Below, piece after piece: positions 11,111 through 23,225 of a DNA stretch of 64,000 nt. Where the stretch lies: contig NC_081246.1 in assembly GCF_902713425.1 (NCBI RefSeq), forward strand, positions 3,975,001-4,039,000. Direction: 5' to 3'. Each line of letters starts with the position of its first letter. The first letter of the stretch is position 1. A program made the position numbers and the translations under genes. Source of the DNA: Acipenser ruthenus (Eukaryota > Chordata > Actinopteri > Acipenseriformes > Acipenseridae). The notes beneath the pieces are model-generated. The model saw nothing but the letters and a program-made list of their open reading frames with translations, was not told where the DNA came from and did no database searches.

Positions 11111-11925
11111 AGACACGCCCATCTATCATTTTAGAAGCGTCCTCTATCTGTAGTCCTTTGTCTGTCTCATTTTTCTGTCGTCTTTATTTATAACTTCCCT
11201 TCTTTCCTTTATATATTTCGTCAGTATCCTTTCTCTATTCAGTCTCCCTTCCTCTTTCCCCAGCAAGTTCTTTATATTGACTTCCTATACCTCCATTTCT
11301 CTCAGCCTCCTCTCCATTTTCCTTCTCTGCTCCTCATATTTCTCACACTTTAATAAATAATGTTCTACTGTTTCAGCTACTTTACATTTTTCACACTTTC
11401 CATCTTCATGTTTCCCCAGTCTTAAAAGATGTTCACTTAAAGGGCAGCAGTGTGGAGTCGTGGTCAGGGCTCTGGACTCTTGACCGGAGGGTTGTGGGTT
11501 CAATCCCCAGTGGGGGACACTGCTGTTGTACCCTTGAGCAAGGTACTTTACCTAGATTGCTCCAGTAATAACCCAATTGTATAAATGGGTAATTGTATGT
11601 AAAAATAATGTGATATCTGTAAAATGTGATATGTTGTAACAACTGTAAGTCGCCCTGGATAAGGGCGTCTGCTAAGAAATAAATAATAATAATAAAAGAA
11701 CTCTGCCCAATCCTTAACCTATCCAACGCTCTTTGTTCACCCAGCTGTTGTTCACCTCTTTCTGGATATTATGATAAAACCTTCCTTTAATGCTTTCATC
11801 CCATCTCTCCTGACATTCTTTTACTATCATTTTTTTCACATAGCCTCCCATTTCCTGCGATCCCAGAGGAATCACCACATCAATTTCCTCTCTTTTTAAC
11901 CCGTTTTTAACTAGCGCCCTCTATT
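11110..11925 (-). mobile_element. non-LTR retrotransposon C-terminal fragment with nested SINE
   Basis: On the minus strand the sequence encodes a C-terminal cysteine motif, CEKCKVAETVEHYLLKCEKY, after LLRLGKHEDGK. Upstream of the SINE lie matches such as KECQERWDESIKGRFY. This arrangement is typical of LINE ORF2 C-termini. It is 5'-truncated, with frame breaks. A SINE-A copy (11441-11696) is inserted in it, so the LINE is older than that SINE. Confidence 0.75.
11441..11696 (+). mobile_element. SINE-A nested in LINE
   Basis: Complete SINE-A with tail GTCGCCCTGGATAAGGGCGT and AAT run, interrupting the LINE fragment. Confidence 0.9.
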
Positions 11926-12014
11926 GGATTTACGCTGTCAGAAACTGATTTTATGCTGTCAGAAACTGTGATTGATTTACGTTTGTCCTATTCTGAGATG
12001 TTATTAAACTGGGA

Positions 12015-12017
12015 GTT

Positions 12018-12104
<87 letters not shown>
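12015..12104. repeat. AT microsatellite
   Basis: About 80 bp of alternating AT following GTGTGTATA. Confidence 0.95.
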
Positions 12105-12107
<3 letters not shown>

Positions 12108-12165
12108 CAAAAGTCCTGTCATGTCTCTTCTTGAACTTCTGATATATACAACACTTAACTTGCAT

Positions 12166-12398
12166 CGGGCAGCAGTGTGGAGTAGTGGTGAGGGCTCTGG
12201 ACTCTTGACCGGAGGGTCGTGGGTTCAATCCCAGGTGGGGGACACTGCTGTTGTACCCTTGAGCAAGGTACTTTATCTAGATTGCTCCAGTAAAAACCCA
12301 ACTGTATAAATGGGGAATTGTATGTAAAAATAATGTGATATCTTGTAACAATTGTAAGTCACCCTGGATAAGGGCGTCTGCTAAGAAATAAATATTAT
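12166..12398 (+). mobile_element. SINE-A
   Basis: Complete copy with head, B-box, middle and tail. Confidence 0.9.
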
Positions 12399-12876
12399 TA
12401 ATCGGTACCTTAAGGCACTGTTTTGTTTTTAATTTATTTTTATGTATTAAAGCCCGCCCGCAAACAAAGTCTGGGTCTGCCACGCCCGACAATAAAAAAT
12501 GAAACTTTTTTATTACTATTATTTATCGTCAATGTCTTGGCAACTGGTGCTTAAGTATTTTATTTTATTTTTTATTTTTTTTTTACTTCTGGCGTGTGTT
12601 GTTGATTGTGTTATCGTTGAAAGAAATACGAATTTAAATGACTGCAAATCCCCGTTTGATACGTCACCGAAGCCCTGCTTATCACCTGACTCGGTCACAT
12701 GACACGTTTTGCATTCCGCAGCGACGGAGCTCTGCGTGCATGGAATCGGTCTCCTTGCTTTAAATCTGTTATAGACTGTGTGCTCGCTGGTACTAGGGGG
12801 AAATATTCAGCACTATCTTGGAAAACATTAATTCTGCACAGCGTTAAACACACACATCAGCAACGATGATGATAAG
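12399..12876. other. no recognisable feature
   Basis: Unique-looking sequence between two SINE-A copies. Contains T-rich tracts and a TCACATGAC E-box-like site near 12693, with no adjacent exon recognised. Confidence 0.3.
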
Positions 12877-13110
12877 GGCAGCAGTGTGGAGTAGTGTTTA
12901 GGGCTCTGGACTCTTGACCGGAGGGTCGTGGGTTCAATCCCAGGTGGGGGACACTGCTGCTGTACCCTTGAGCAAGGTACTTTACCTAGATTGCTCCAGT
13001 AAAAACCCAACTTTATGAATGGGTAATTGTATGTAAAAATAATGTGATATCTTGTAACAATTGTATGTCGCCCTGGATAAGGGCGTCTGCTAAGAAATGC
13101 AAAAATAAAG
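12877..13110 (+). mobile_element. SINE-A
   Basis: Complete copy ending GGGCGTCTGCTAAGAAATGC. Confidence 0.9.
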
Positions 13111-13424
13111 ATCTCAATTAACGTCATGGATCGAATTATTTGTTAAATTGGGACATATTTAATATTTTTTTCAAGTTTTTTTTTTTTACTGTACAGTTGA
13201 TAATTTGTCCAATAAATTAATCCTAATAATTAGACCGATGACGTAATTGTGAGCAGGAGTTGACATCTCTGACCTCACGTTACTTTGGGCAGGGGCGATC
13301 ATAATTATATTTATTAACTTACAGTTTTTTTATATATATCGTTTTAACAGCGACTTTTTACAGAAAGTTGGCTTCTGGTTTTTAAAATAAGTGTCTGTGA
13401 TGTCTGTTTGAATTAGGGAGTATT

Positions 13425-13620
13425 TTACAGCTATGGCCAAAACTTTTCCATCACCTAGAAACTACAAAATGATATCGCAATAAAAGTCTACCGGAAGCCA
13501 TAATAGCAGTACAGCAGTATTTCAGGTTAGATTTCGAAATGTCACATTTTTTCAATTTGTCAGTTTTTTTGTTAAGTGGATATTTTGACTTGGCTCACTG
13601 CACTTTTTATTTTACCATCT
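13425..13620 (+). mobile_element. Tc1-like MITE, partial
   Basis: Starts with ACAGCTATGGCCAAAACTTT and contains AACTACAAAATGATATCGCA and the GCCATAATAGCAGTACAG block. Confidence 0.6.
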
Positions 13621-13699
13621 TAAAAATATCATTCAAATCTATTATCTTCTTTGAGGGAGGGAGCAGTTTGATCTTTGTGCCTCAAGCCTGCCCTGGACT

Positions 13700-13830
13700 G
13701 GAGGGAGCACCCTTTCTCTTAGGGGGGTGAGGGAGGGAGCAGCAGTCAGTCTCAGTGCCCTCTTCCTCCCTCCTTCCCTCCCCTCCCCTCCCCTCCCTCC
13801 CCTTCACTTCCCCTCCCCCCTCCTCAGGAG
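13700..13830. repeat. CCTCCCCT-rich pyrimidine tract
   Basis: Low-complexity C/T tract. No gene. Confidence 0.8.
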
Positions 13831-14302
13831 GTGGAATTCTAGGATTCTATTGCATCACTTGTGCAGTAGTAAAAAGTTTCATGACTGAATTGATCAGAAA
13901 GGCTTGTGTTGTTTTTATTTTATTTTTAATAGAAACATTCCAACAGAAATAAGGAAACAGCTTTCAAAGCATCTTGTGACAAAGCCAGGACCCCCCTGAA
14001 CCCCCACCAGGTCACACTCTGAATCAGCACAGAGGCGACACGCCTACACACACAAAGATGAGAAGCCCGGCCGTTAACACAGGAACCTCACAGTGTGCAC
14101 AGACAGACCTTCAAGAACGTGGCACCTGTTTGCCATTTTAAAAAGAGGCACATCGAATTATTACAATGTACAAAAAACATCCTAACTCCTGCATTGAGAG
14201 ACGCTAGACAAAACCCTGCTGTGATACAGGATTGGTCAACACAGAAAAAGTTTTGCTTAGGCAGGAAAGGTTTCCTCTTGGTAGCATTCTGTTCACATAA
14301 CA
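13831..14302. other. no recognisable feature
   Basis: Unique-looking sequence. The open frames lack family motifs. Confidence 0.3.
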
Positions 14303-14530
14303 GCCGTGTGGAGTAATGGTTAGGGCTCTGGACTCTTGACCGGAGGGTCATGGGTTCAATCCCAGGTGGGGGACACTGCTGCTGTACCCTTGAGCAAGGT
14401 ACTTTACCTAGATTGCTCCAGTAAAAACCCAACTGTATAAATGGGTAATTGTATGTAAAAATAATGTGATATCTTGTAACAATTGTAAGTCGCCCTGGCT
14501 AAGGGCGTCTGCTAAGAAATAATAATTACA
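14303..14530 (+). mobile_element. SINE-A
   Basis: Complete copy, head slightly diverged, tail GTCGCCCTGGCTAAGGGCGT. Confidence 0.9.
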
Positions 14531-15180
14531 ATGTATGGAAGATGTTTAACCATAATGTCTTTCCTTAGATCTGCTTATAGCAGCACAGTCTACTTAGAAA
14601 CACTAAAGATCGCCTTTCTGTCGTTCTACTTGAAGGACAGGGTGACAGGAGTTTGAACCTCAAAGACAGTGTGAAAGTTCAAAAATAAAGCTTTTACATC
14701 CAAAAATACCAAAATAAACCGGCACGAGGGCCAAACAAAAAGGGTTTTAAACAGAAATAACAGACAATAAGTGTAGTAAAGAAATTAAGCTGACAAATGG
14801 TTTTTGATTCAAAAACACTTACGTACAAGAAAAGCATACCTCCAATACAATCATATAAGCACGAGATTTAAACCGACGTTGGACAAGGCCTCAGTACAGC
14901 TCAGTGCATGTGTTTGTATTAGAAAACACGGATATCTATGGAGTCAATTCGAAAGAGATGAAAAGACTGACGACACTTTACAATGTTTGGCATTTACACC
15001 TTTGTAAACACTTGTTGACTCCACTCGCATTTGTCTTACTTCTGTCCAATGATAAGGGTTTCCACTATCATTGCACATTCCTGCTGTGGGGGAGAAGGGG
15101 GTTGCATGCCATGTTGTGCCTAGCAGGGCGCATCCATCTTACCTTTCATTTCCCCTCCCCCCTCTCACACTATCTCATAG
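14531..15180. other. no recognisable feature
   Basis: Unique-looking sequence. No supported gene. Confidence 0.3.
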
Positions 15181-15422
15181 GGCAGAAGTGTGGAGTAGTG
15201 GTTAGGGCTCTGGACTCTTGACCGGAGGGTCGTGGGTTAAATCCCCAGTGGGGGACACTGCTGCTGTACCCTTGAGCAAGGTACTTTACCTAGATTGCTC
15301 CAGTAAAAACCCAACTGTATAAATGGGCAATTGTATGTAAAAATAATGTGATATCTTGTAACAATTGTAAGTCGCCCTGGATAAGGGCGTCTGCTAAGAA
15401 ATAAATAATAATAATAATAATA
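15181..15422 (+). mobile_element. SINE-A
   Basis: Complete copy with AAT tail. Confidence 0.9.
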
Positions 15423-15873
15423 TCTCTGCCTTTCAGCGTTTAGCTCTGACTTCCCGTCGTGTTAAGCTATGCAAAACTACATATTAAAATAATAACCAAA
15501 CCACATACACAGAATTTAAACATAATGATTAAAAACAGCTCAACTATAAAAGAAAAACACACACAATGTAAAACTTATAACAACATAATTAATACCTCAT
15601 GCAGAAAGCCATCACTACATAAGAACCAAAACAAAACTTACAAAAAATAAGGCTTCCAGGCTGGGCGTGACCTTCACTGGATTCAAAAACGAACAGAAAA
15701 ACAGCACACACAAAAGAAACTCACTCTTACTTCCTCAGCTACTCTCCTCTTTCTAGAACTCTCCCTACTGGGAGGCTGAGGCCTCCTTTTATGCCAGGTG
15801 GCTGAGTAATCATTGAATAATTAATTTATTGATTGCTCCCACCTGATGCAATCAACCTGGGCAGGGAGGAGAA
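15423..15873. other. no recognisable feature
   Basis: AT-rich unique-looking sequence. The short lysine/asparagine-rich open frame is compositional. Confidence 0.3.
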
Positions 15874-16125
15874 GTGGTTAGGGCTCTGGACTCTTGACCA
15901 GAGGGTTATGGGTTCAATCCCCAGTGGGGGACACTGCTGCTGTACTCTTGAGCAAGGTACTTTACCTAGATTGCTCCAATAAAAACCCAACTGTATAAAT
16001 GGGTAATTGTATGTAAAAATAATGTGATATGTGAAATAATGTATAATGTGATATCTTGTAACAATTGTAAGTCGCCCTGGATAAGGGCATCTGCTAAGAA
16101 ATAAATAATAATAATAATAATTTAA
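15874..16125 (+). mobile_element. SINE-A
   Basis: Complete copy with AATGTGATA tail duplication and AAT run. Confidence 0.9.
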
Positions 16126-16602
16126 CTCCATCCCTGCCAGTATTTCCAAGGGCAGAGTCCTGCTCTTCCACAGACTGGAAGAGAGGCTCCAAATTGAGAT
16201 CTGAGGGGGGGAGGAGGGAGGAATCCCTGCAGAGGTGCAGGGTTGATCAGCCAGAGTCTGTACAGGAGAGAGCGGCTGGGGTAATGTGTTGATCTGCCTG
16301 TTGAACCGGGTTTTCACACGGAGACAAGCAGTTTAAAATGACAGTGACTGTAAGCACACGGGCTGCGCTGGTGACACGCGCTGCGGTCGGTTTTCCGAAA
16401 CTTCTTAATCTGGATGAACAGCGATCGGGATTTTGGGATCTTTTTTTTCCCCCCAGAAAATAATCACTGCTGGATTTATCCACATTACAAATAATTCCGA
16501 TTCACGAAATCTGTGTTTAAAAAGAAATTGCATTACAAAATCCGGATCACTGTTGATCCAGATTGAAAGTTTCGTCTCTTGGAGATGGTTGGAGAAAGGG
16601 AT

Positions 16603-17066
16603 TTAAGGTTTCTCTCCTGTGTGAATTCGCTGGTGTGAAACAAGACTGTGTTTTCTATCGAAACCCTTCCCACAGTCAGAGCAGCGGTACGGTTTCTCTC
16701 CTGTGTGAACTCTCCGGTGTTCTTGCAAGCCTCCTAAATTATTGAATCTCTTCCCACAGTCAGAGCAGCGATACGGTTTCTCTCCTGTGTTATTTCGCCG
16801 GTGTATTTCAAGTTGGTCTGTTCTACTGAAACACTTCCCACAGTCAGAGCAGCAATTCACTTTATCGTGAACTCGCTGGTGTGCTTTCAGGGTGCCTGCG
16901 TGACTGAAACTCTTCGCACAGCGAGTGCAGGGATACGGTTTCTCTCCTGTGTGAGTTCGCTGGTGTCTTTTCAGGTCTCTTGACTTTCTGAAACTCTTCA
17001 CACAGACAGTATCGTTTCCACCGCCCGCCCTCACTTTAGCTGCTGGACTGGAACCTGGAAAAAATG
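16603..17066 (-). CDS. C2H2 zinc-finger protein, terminal exon (ZNF-C)
   Basis: Terminal exon entered after the acceptor CATTTTTTCCAG in phase 1. It ends TGEKP then TAA, so the stop sits inside a finger linker and the protein probably lost C-terminal fingers. There are five finger positions. The first lacks its first cysteine (NDTVCVKSF). The second is intact (CTRC). The third has Asn in place of the last His (CSDC, HRRNN). The fourth and fifth are intact (CSDC twice). The linker between fingers 2 and 3 is the non-canonical HDKVN. The loss of two zinc ligands and the early stop suggest relaxed constraint. The frame is nevertheless open throughout and joins in phase to the exon at 17369-17825. 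Confidence 0.8.
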
Positions 17067-17368
17067 AACAGGAAAGAAAGAGTAACTGCTTGTAGGCTTC
17101 GGGCAGGTGGCTAGACAGTGGAAAGGATTTACACCACCTTAAAAAAAAAAAAAAAGATTTTAACAAACTTAAAATCTTTACTTTGTGTGTAAAAACAGTC
17201 AGTAAAAGACTGATGCTGGTGAAACCAAGCCCTGGGATCAAAACCTGCCTTCAAAAGTCCTCCTGTAATGTTTCAGGTCTAGTTCCTCCGAACACACAAT
17301 ACTATTATATCTTTTTCAATAGCATTACCCTCCCCCCTCCCCTCTCCTCTCTCTCCTACTCCCCCCAC

Positions 17369-17825
17369 CTCCTTGCGTGCTGTCGGGAGAGCCTTCCTCT
17401 CCAGCGCCTTGCTCTCTCACGCAGATTCTCTCCAGCACCACGCTACACTCCCGCAGGCGCACAGGCTCCAGCTCAGGGAGGTTTGGTTTCAAGTCCTCCC
17501 ATTCTTCCTTCCCTGCTTCCACATGCTCAAACTCTACTAACGGGGGCTCCCGTTTAATCGGGATGATTTCCAGCACCTCTTCTTGTTTCACAGGATGGGG
17601 TTCTCCTGTCTGGGGGCTCTCCAGTTCATGGTGCTCAGCTTTAATCTCAGAGACCTCTGGCTGGCTGCTGTCACGTTGCATCTCACAGAGCTCCTGTTTA
17701 ATGGGGAGGGAAGCCAGCTCAGAGAACTCCACTCTAATGGGGACGAGTTCAAGAAATTCCTCTTTAATCTGGACAGACTCCATCTTCACGCTGTCCATGG
17801 CAGCGCACGGGAGTCTGTTTAGCAG
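17369..17825 (-). CDS. acidic SUMO-motif exon with start codon (ZNF-C first coding exon)
   Basis: The exon begins after acceptor TTTGTTTTTCAG with a short 5' UTR, then ATG at 17798 in the context GCCATGG, a strong Kozak match. The 143 or so residues are acidic and hold repeated V/I-K-x-E motifs (VQIKEEF, PIKQEL, EIKAEH, PVKQEE, PIKREP), each matching the SUMO-acceptor consensus. It ends at donor AAGGAG then GTGGGG in phase 1, matching the zinc-finger exon at 16603-17066. This gene lacks the coiled-coil leader of its neighbours and starts in the acidic module. An upstream non-coding exon must exist because a 3' splice site precedes the ATG. Confidence 0.75.
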
Positions 17826-18221
17826 CTGAAAAACAAAAAAAGCATATTTATTTATTTAAATTCAGTGCTACTAAAGCCATCCAAGGGGGTTGATAATCTG
17901 GCTTCTACTATTGAAGGGGCAGAATTTGCATCTGCCTGACCTGTAGAGCCCGGTTTGAAGAACGACGTACGATTTTTTCTTTCTTTACATGTTTTTTTTT
18001 TTTGTTTTTGTTTTTTTTAAAACTGCGTCTCTGTCTGGGAACAGGCTTTCTAAAGACGCAGCGGCGAGCTAGAGAGTTTCCACACGAACACGACAAAATA
18101 AAACTAAAAAATGAAGCGGCCGCACAAGCCTGTGTAGACTCAAAAATAGTCAAAAAAAACTTTCTGACGGGCTGGCAGCTGGAAATCACCTGTTTATTTC
18201 TCTAATTAATAATAATCATCG

Positions 18222-18600
18222 TCATTTAAAAATGCGCGTCTCCTTCGGTCGCCCTCTCTTCTCACACACGGCGTCCGCGTGAGCTGTCGAAGCCGCGCCT
18301 CTCAGCTCGAGCTGCGCGGCTTTCTCTGGTTGCCAGGACGATAGGAAAATGATGTCACAAGTGGGCGGAGTTAGTAAACAGTGGCGCCATTTCTGGAGCC
18401 CGTAGAGCTGCGCTCGCAATGCTTTTAACGTATTCACGCTCGCCCTGGCAAAAATGTTTCTTCACATAATCAAGCATTAATTTGCATAAATAACAGTCAG
18501 TCACTTTATATTAACGATATTTGTATTGTTATTAAAAAAAAAACACCGGTATATGCTGGCGCCGCAACACAGCATCGCCGCATTGTATTCAGTACTAAGT
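18222..18600 (-). promoter_or_regulatory. CpG-rich promoter-like segment upstream of ZNF-C
   Basis: GC-rich patch with several CpG (18240-18330) and two TGGCGCCATTT-like elements near 18380 and 18612. It sits about 0.5-0.8 kb upstream of the ZNF-C acceptor. A first non-coding exon is likely here; its boundaries are not resolved. Confidence 0.4.
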
Positions 18601-18639
18601 GGGCTCCAGAAATGGCGCCTGTAATTGTCCTATCCTTCT

Positions 18640-18895
18640 TTATATATTATTATTATTATTTATTTATTTAGCAGACGCCTTTATCCAAGGCGACTTACAG
18701 AGACTAGGGTGTGTGAACCTTGCATCAGCTGCAGAGTCACTTACAACTGCGTCTCACCCGAAAGACGGAGCACAAGGAGGTTAAGTGACTTGCTCAGGGT
18801 CACACAATGAGTCAGTGGCTGAGGTGGGATTTGAACCGGGGACCTCCTGGTTACAAGCCCTTTTCTTTAACCACTGGACCACACAGCCTCCTTAT
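18640..18895 (-). mobile_element. SINE-B (reverse copy)
   Basis: Complete SINE-B on the minus strand. Tail first (AGCAGACGCCTTTATCCAAG), then the body, then the B-box complement GGGATTTGAACC. Confidence 0.9.
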
Positions 18896-19138
18896 ATAGT
18901 CCGAGGCCATAGGGTGTGTTCACGGAGACGATTCTGCGCAGAACGATCTCTCTGAACGCAGCCACACGCTTCAGCGGCTGCACAGACCGCGCAGATTCTG
19001 AGAGGTGCTGCGCTGGAGCAGCCGCGGTCGCATAGCAACAGAGGAGCGCTGACAGACAGAGAGGCGGGGCGGGCAAGCATGTGACGTCATTGGGAAACCT
19101 GGTACTGCCACCTAGCAAAAGATTGGCTGACTGTAATG

Positions 19139-19140
<2 letters not shown>

Positions 19141-19200
<60 letters not shown>

Positions 19201-19250
19201 TCTGTCTCTCTCTCTCTCTCCTCTCTCTCTCCTCTCTCTCTCTCTCTCTC
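19141..19250. repeat. TC microsatellite
   Basis: TC run with TG interruptions, abutting the left flank of the 40-bp satellite. Confidence 0.95.
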
Positions 19251-19519
19251 ATATTTAAACAGCAGAAGAAAATCAAATAATTACTAAAAAGGAAAATCTT
19301 TAAACTGACAAATAAAGATGTTGTTGATATATGAAAAAGACCCCCCCCCATCACAAGGGAAATATACGAGCCAGTGCCCCCCCTCTAACTTCTCTGTATT
19401 TTACACTTCTCTCTCCCCTCCCCCTCTCTCTAACTCCCCTATGAAAAATGTCTTTCCTCCTCCTCCACATTCCCTCCTCTCCCCTCCCCCTCTTTCTGCT
19501 CTCCTCATATGCTTTCAAC
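19251..19519 (+). repeat. left flank module of the satellite inverted pair
   Basis: Contains the GACAAATAAAGATGTTGTTG block and C-rich tracts. The same module occurs inverted at 23240-23550 and again in direct orientation at 32170-32320. Confidence 0.7.
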
Positions 19520-21210
19520 GACCTCTCTGTGCTTTACAATGCTCCCCTATGCTTTACCAGACCTCTCTGTGCTTTACAATGCTTCCCTATGCTTTACCAG
19601 ACCTCTCTGTGCTTTACAATGCTTCCCTGTGCTTTACCAGACCTCTCTGTGCTTTACAATGCTTCCCTATGCTTTACCAGACCTCTCTGTGCTTTACAAT
19701 GCTTCCCTATGCTTTACCAGACCTCTCTGTGCTTTACAATGCTTCCCTGTGCTTTACCAGACCTCTCTGTGCTTTACAATGCTTCCCTATGCTTTACCAG
19801 ACCTCTCTGTGCTTTACAATGCTTCCCTATGCTTTACCAGACCTCTCTGTGCTATACAATGCTTCCCTATGCTTTACCAGACCTCTCTGTGCTTTACAAT
19901 GCTTCCCTATGCTTTACCAGACCTCTCTGTGCTTTACAATGTTTCCCTGTGCTTTACCAGACCTCTCTGTGCTTTACAATGCTTCCCTGTGCTTTACCAG
20001 ACCTCTCTTTGCTTTACAATGCTTCCCTATGCTTTACCAGACCTCTCTGTGCTTTACAATGCTTCCCTATGCTTTACCAGACCTCTCTGTGCTTTACAAT
20101 GCTTCCCTATGCTTTACCAGACCTCTCTGTGCTTTACAATGCTTCCCTATGCTTTAACTGACCTCTCTGTGCTTTACAATGCTTCCCTATGCTTTACCAG
20201 ACCTCTCTGTGCTTTACAATGCTTCCCTATGCTTTACCAGACCTCTCTGCGCTTTACAATGCTTCCCTATGCTTTACCAGACCTCTCTGCGCTTTACAAT
20301 GCTTCCATATGCTTTACCAGACCTCTCTGTGCTTTACAATGCTTCCCTATGCTTTACCAGACCTCTCTGTGCTTTACAATGCTTCCCTATGCTTTACCAG
20401 ACCTCTCTGTGCTTTACAATGCTTCCCTATGCTTTACCAGACCTCTCTGTGCTTTACAATGCTTCCCTATGCTTTACCAGACCTCTCTGTGCTTTACAAT
20501 GCTTCCCTATGCTTTGCCAGACCTCTCTGTGCTTTACAATGCTTCCCTATGCTTTACCACACCTCTCTGTGCTTTACAATGCTTCTCTATGCTTTACCAG
20601 ACCTCTCTGTGCTTTACAATGCTTCCCTATGCTTTACAAGACCTCTCTGTGCTTTACAATGCTTCCCTATGCTTTACCAGACCTCTCTGTGCTTTACAAT
20701 GCTTCCCTATGCTTTACCAGACCTCTCTGTGCTTTACAATGCTTCCCTATGCTTTACCACACCTCTCTGTGCTTTACAATGCTTCCCTATGCTTTACCAG
20801 ACCTCTCTGTGCTTTACAATGCTTCCCTATGCTTTACCAGACCTCTCTGTGCTTTACAATGCTTCCCTATGCTTTACCAGACCTCTCTGTGCTTTACAAT
20901 GCTTCCCTATGCTTTACCAGACCTCTCTGTGCTTTACAATGCTTCCCTATGCTTTACCAGACCTCTCTGTGCTTTACAATGCTTCCCTATGCTTTACCAC
21001 ACCTCTCTGTGCTTTACAATGCTTCCCTATGCTTTACCAGACCTCTCTGTGCTTTACAATGCTTCCCTATGCTTTACCAGACCTCTCTGTGCTTTACAAT
21101 GCTTCCCTATGCTTTACCAGACCTCTCTGTGCTTTACAATGCTTCCCTATGCTTTACCAGACCTCTCTGTGCTTTACAATGCTTCCCTATGCTGTACCAT
21201 TCTTTATCTG
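19520..21210 (+). repeat. 40-bp satellite array, about 42 copies
   Basis: Unit of 40 bp built from ACCTCTCTGTGCTTTACAAT and GCTTCCCTATGCTTTACCAG. Copies differ at few sites. The unit is not a multiple of three and lacks stops in all three frames, which explains the long leucine/cysteine-rich open frames. Confidence 0.95.
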
Positions 21211-22061
21211 CTGTGCTTTTACGGTGGGACACTTTTATAAGGGTTAGTTTACCGTAGTTTGTTTAGCATGGTTAGTTTTTAATACGCTTCACCATACCTC
21301 TCTGTCTATATATAAATGATATGCACCGCCGCTAACGTCATTAAATCGTAATTACAATGTGTAACGTTTTATAATTTGTACGTTTGTTACTTTTAAGAAG
21401 GCTGTTGCATTATCAAGAAACCCTCCCACCACGAAAATGTTATTAATTAATTGACCGTGCACATTGATTGGCGGTGGTTTTAATGTTGGGTAAACATCCT
21501 CCGTTGAAACTAATGTAATCTAATTTACCGGCGCTTTGTGTTCAATTGTATCATATAACACTTAGCCTACGTTAAAATATCGGATTTCTTACCAGTAGAT
21601 AGGAGATCGATGTGATGATCCTCTCTTTAATACTGTGGTCGTCTCAGCGCCGTCATATTTTAGAAGTTTTTATACCCAAACTCGGCAAATAATAGATATG
21701 ATTGTCTAGCATGAAGCTATACCCTGATGGGCAAAAAAATCAAAACGAAATGACCCCAGAATCTAACCAAACAATCCGTTAAAATCATTATGAAGACAGC
21801 AGAGAGAGAAATCTACTGTCATAACACGGGGAGAGTGACAGGGACTTTAGCCAATCAAACGTCCGGTTACCCGACAATGTAGCCAATCACCGATAAGGAT
21901 TATAATCCCAACCCTCCTACTTCCTGTCTACTTCTACCAAATATTCCTGATAAAAAAAAAACAGATGCCGACAACGATAAAATTCAATTGGAATTATTAT
22001 TCAATGTTTTAGTATTTCAAATCCTACATTGCTTCTGTTATTTTCTGTTTTAAAATTGACT

Positions 22062-22111
<50 letters not shown>

Positions 22112-22620
22112 TCAGTCTAAAATGTTTTGCTTCTGATTTTTTCACTACCGTGAATTCCCTAGATTAATTACTTAACGGTTTAATTAATACGTTATATACG
22201 AATGGCCGGATTTTCTGACGCGCTTTCACGCTTTTTAATTTAAATTTCACGTTTGTTTAATGTGACGCAGAAATGGTTGTCATAGTTACGGCGTGGTCAA
22301 ACAGTCACACGTCAGAATATCGAGTGAGCGCGGCGTGGCTTACATTAACAAACACACCATCGAAATAAAACACAAACACACAAACAAACGAGCTTTTAAA
22401 AGCAGTGAAGCCGGGAGAGTAATTCCTCTAGAAGTAAAATAATATGGTAGTCCGGTGGGTGGCAGAAGAGAGCCATACATTGGAAAATGGACCCGAAGTT
22501 AATTTCGATGTCTTGAAGGAAGGTTTGCAGGGTTGATAGTAAACGGAAGTGTCTTTACTCTAAAGATTGCGATCACATAGTTACATTATACCAGAGCTGG
22601 GTACATTGAGAATATTTATC
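21211..22620. other. unique spacer between inverted satellite arrays
   Basis: About 1.4 kb of mostly non-repetitive sequence with an AAT run at 22062-22110 and promoter-like CCAAT boxes. No coding exon recognised. Confidence 0.5.
21851..21887 (+). promoter_or_regulatory. paired CCAAT boxes
   Basis: AGCCAATCA at 21849-21857 and AGCCAATCA at 21881-21889, 32 bp apart. This is the spacing seen in many NF-Y-driven promoters. No downstream gene was identified. Confidence 0.4.
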
Positions 22621-23225
22621 TTTGTAAAGCACAGAGAGGTCTGGTAAAGCATAGGGAAGCATTGTAAAGCACAGAGAGGTCTGGTAAAGCATAGGGAAGC
22701 ATTGTAAAGTACAGAGAGGTGTGGTAAAGCATAGGGAAGCATTGTAAAGCACAGAGAGGTCTGGTAAAGCATAGGGAAGCATTGTAAAGCACAGAGAGGT
22801 CTGGTAAAGCACAGGGAAGCATTGTAAAGCACAGAGAGGTGTGGTAAAGCATAGGGAAGCATTGTAAAGCACAGAGAGGTCTGGTAAAGCACAGGGAAGC
22901 ATTGTAAAGCACAGATAGGTCTGGTAAAGCATAGGGAAGCATTGTAAAGCACAGAGAGGTCTGGTAAAGCATAGGGAAGCATTGTAAAGCACAGAGAGGT
23001 CTAGTAAAGCATAGGGAAGCATTGTAAAGCACAGAGAGGTCTGGTAAAGCATAGGGAAGCATTGTAAAGCACAGAGAGGTCTGGTAAAGCATAGGGAAGC
23101 ATTGTAAAGCACAGAGAGGTCTGGTAAAGCATAGGGAAGCATTGTAAAGCACAGAGAGGTCTGGTAAAGCACAGGGAAGCATTGTAAAGCACAGAGAGGT
23201 CTGGTAAAGCATAGGGAAGCAGAAA
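22621..23225 (-). repeat. 40-bp satellite array, inverted, about 15 copies
   Basis: Reverse complement of the unit at 19520-21210, same 40-bp period. Confidence 0.95.

Noticed and set aside
11285-16317. Repeated short frames containing QESRALTTT or SNLGKVPCSRVQQQ
   Set aside because: These are SINE-A read in reverse frames.
19318-21257. Long open frames (up to 582 codons) of Leu/Cys-rich repeats
   Set aside because: The 40-bp unit has no stop in three frames, so open frames are a property of the satellite. All three frames are open and no splice or start context supports coding.
19520-23225. Regular 40-bp repeats resembling a CRISPR array
   Set aside because: The whole unit is conserved, there are no distinct spacers, and this is vertebrate DNA.
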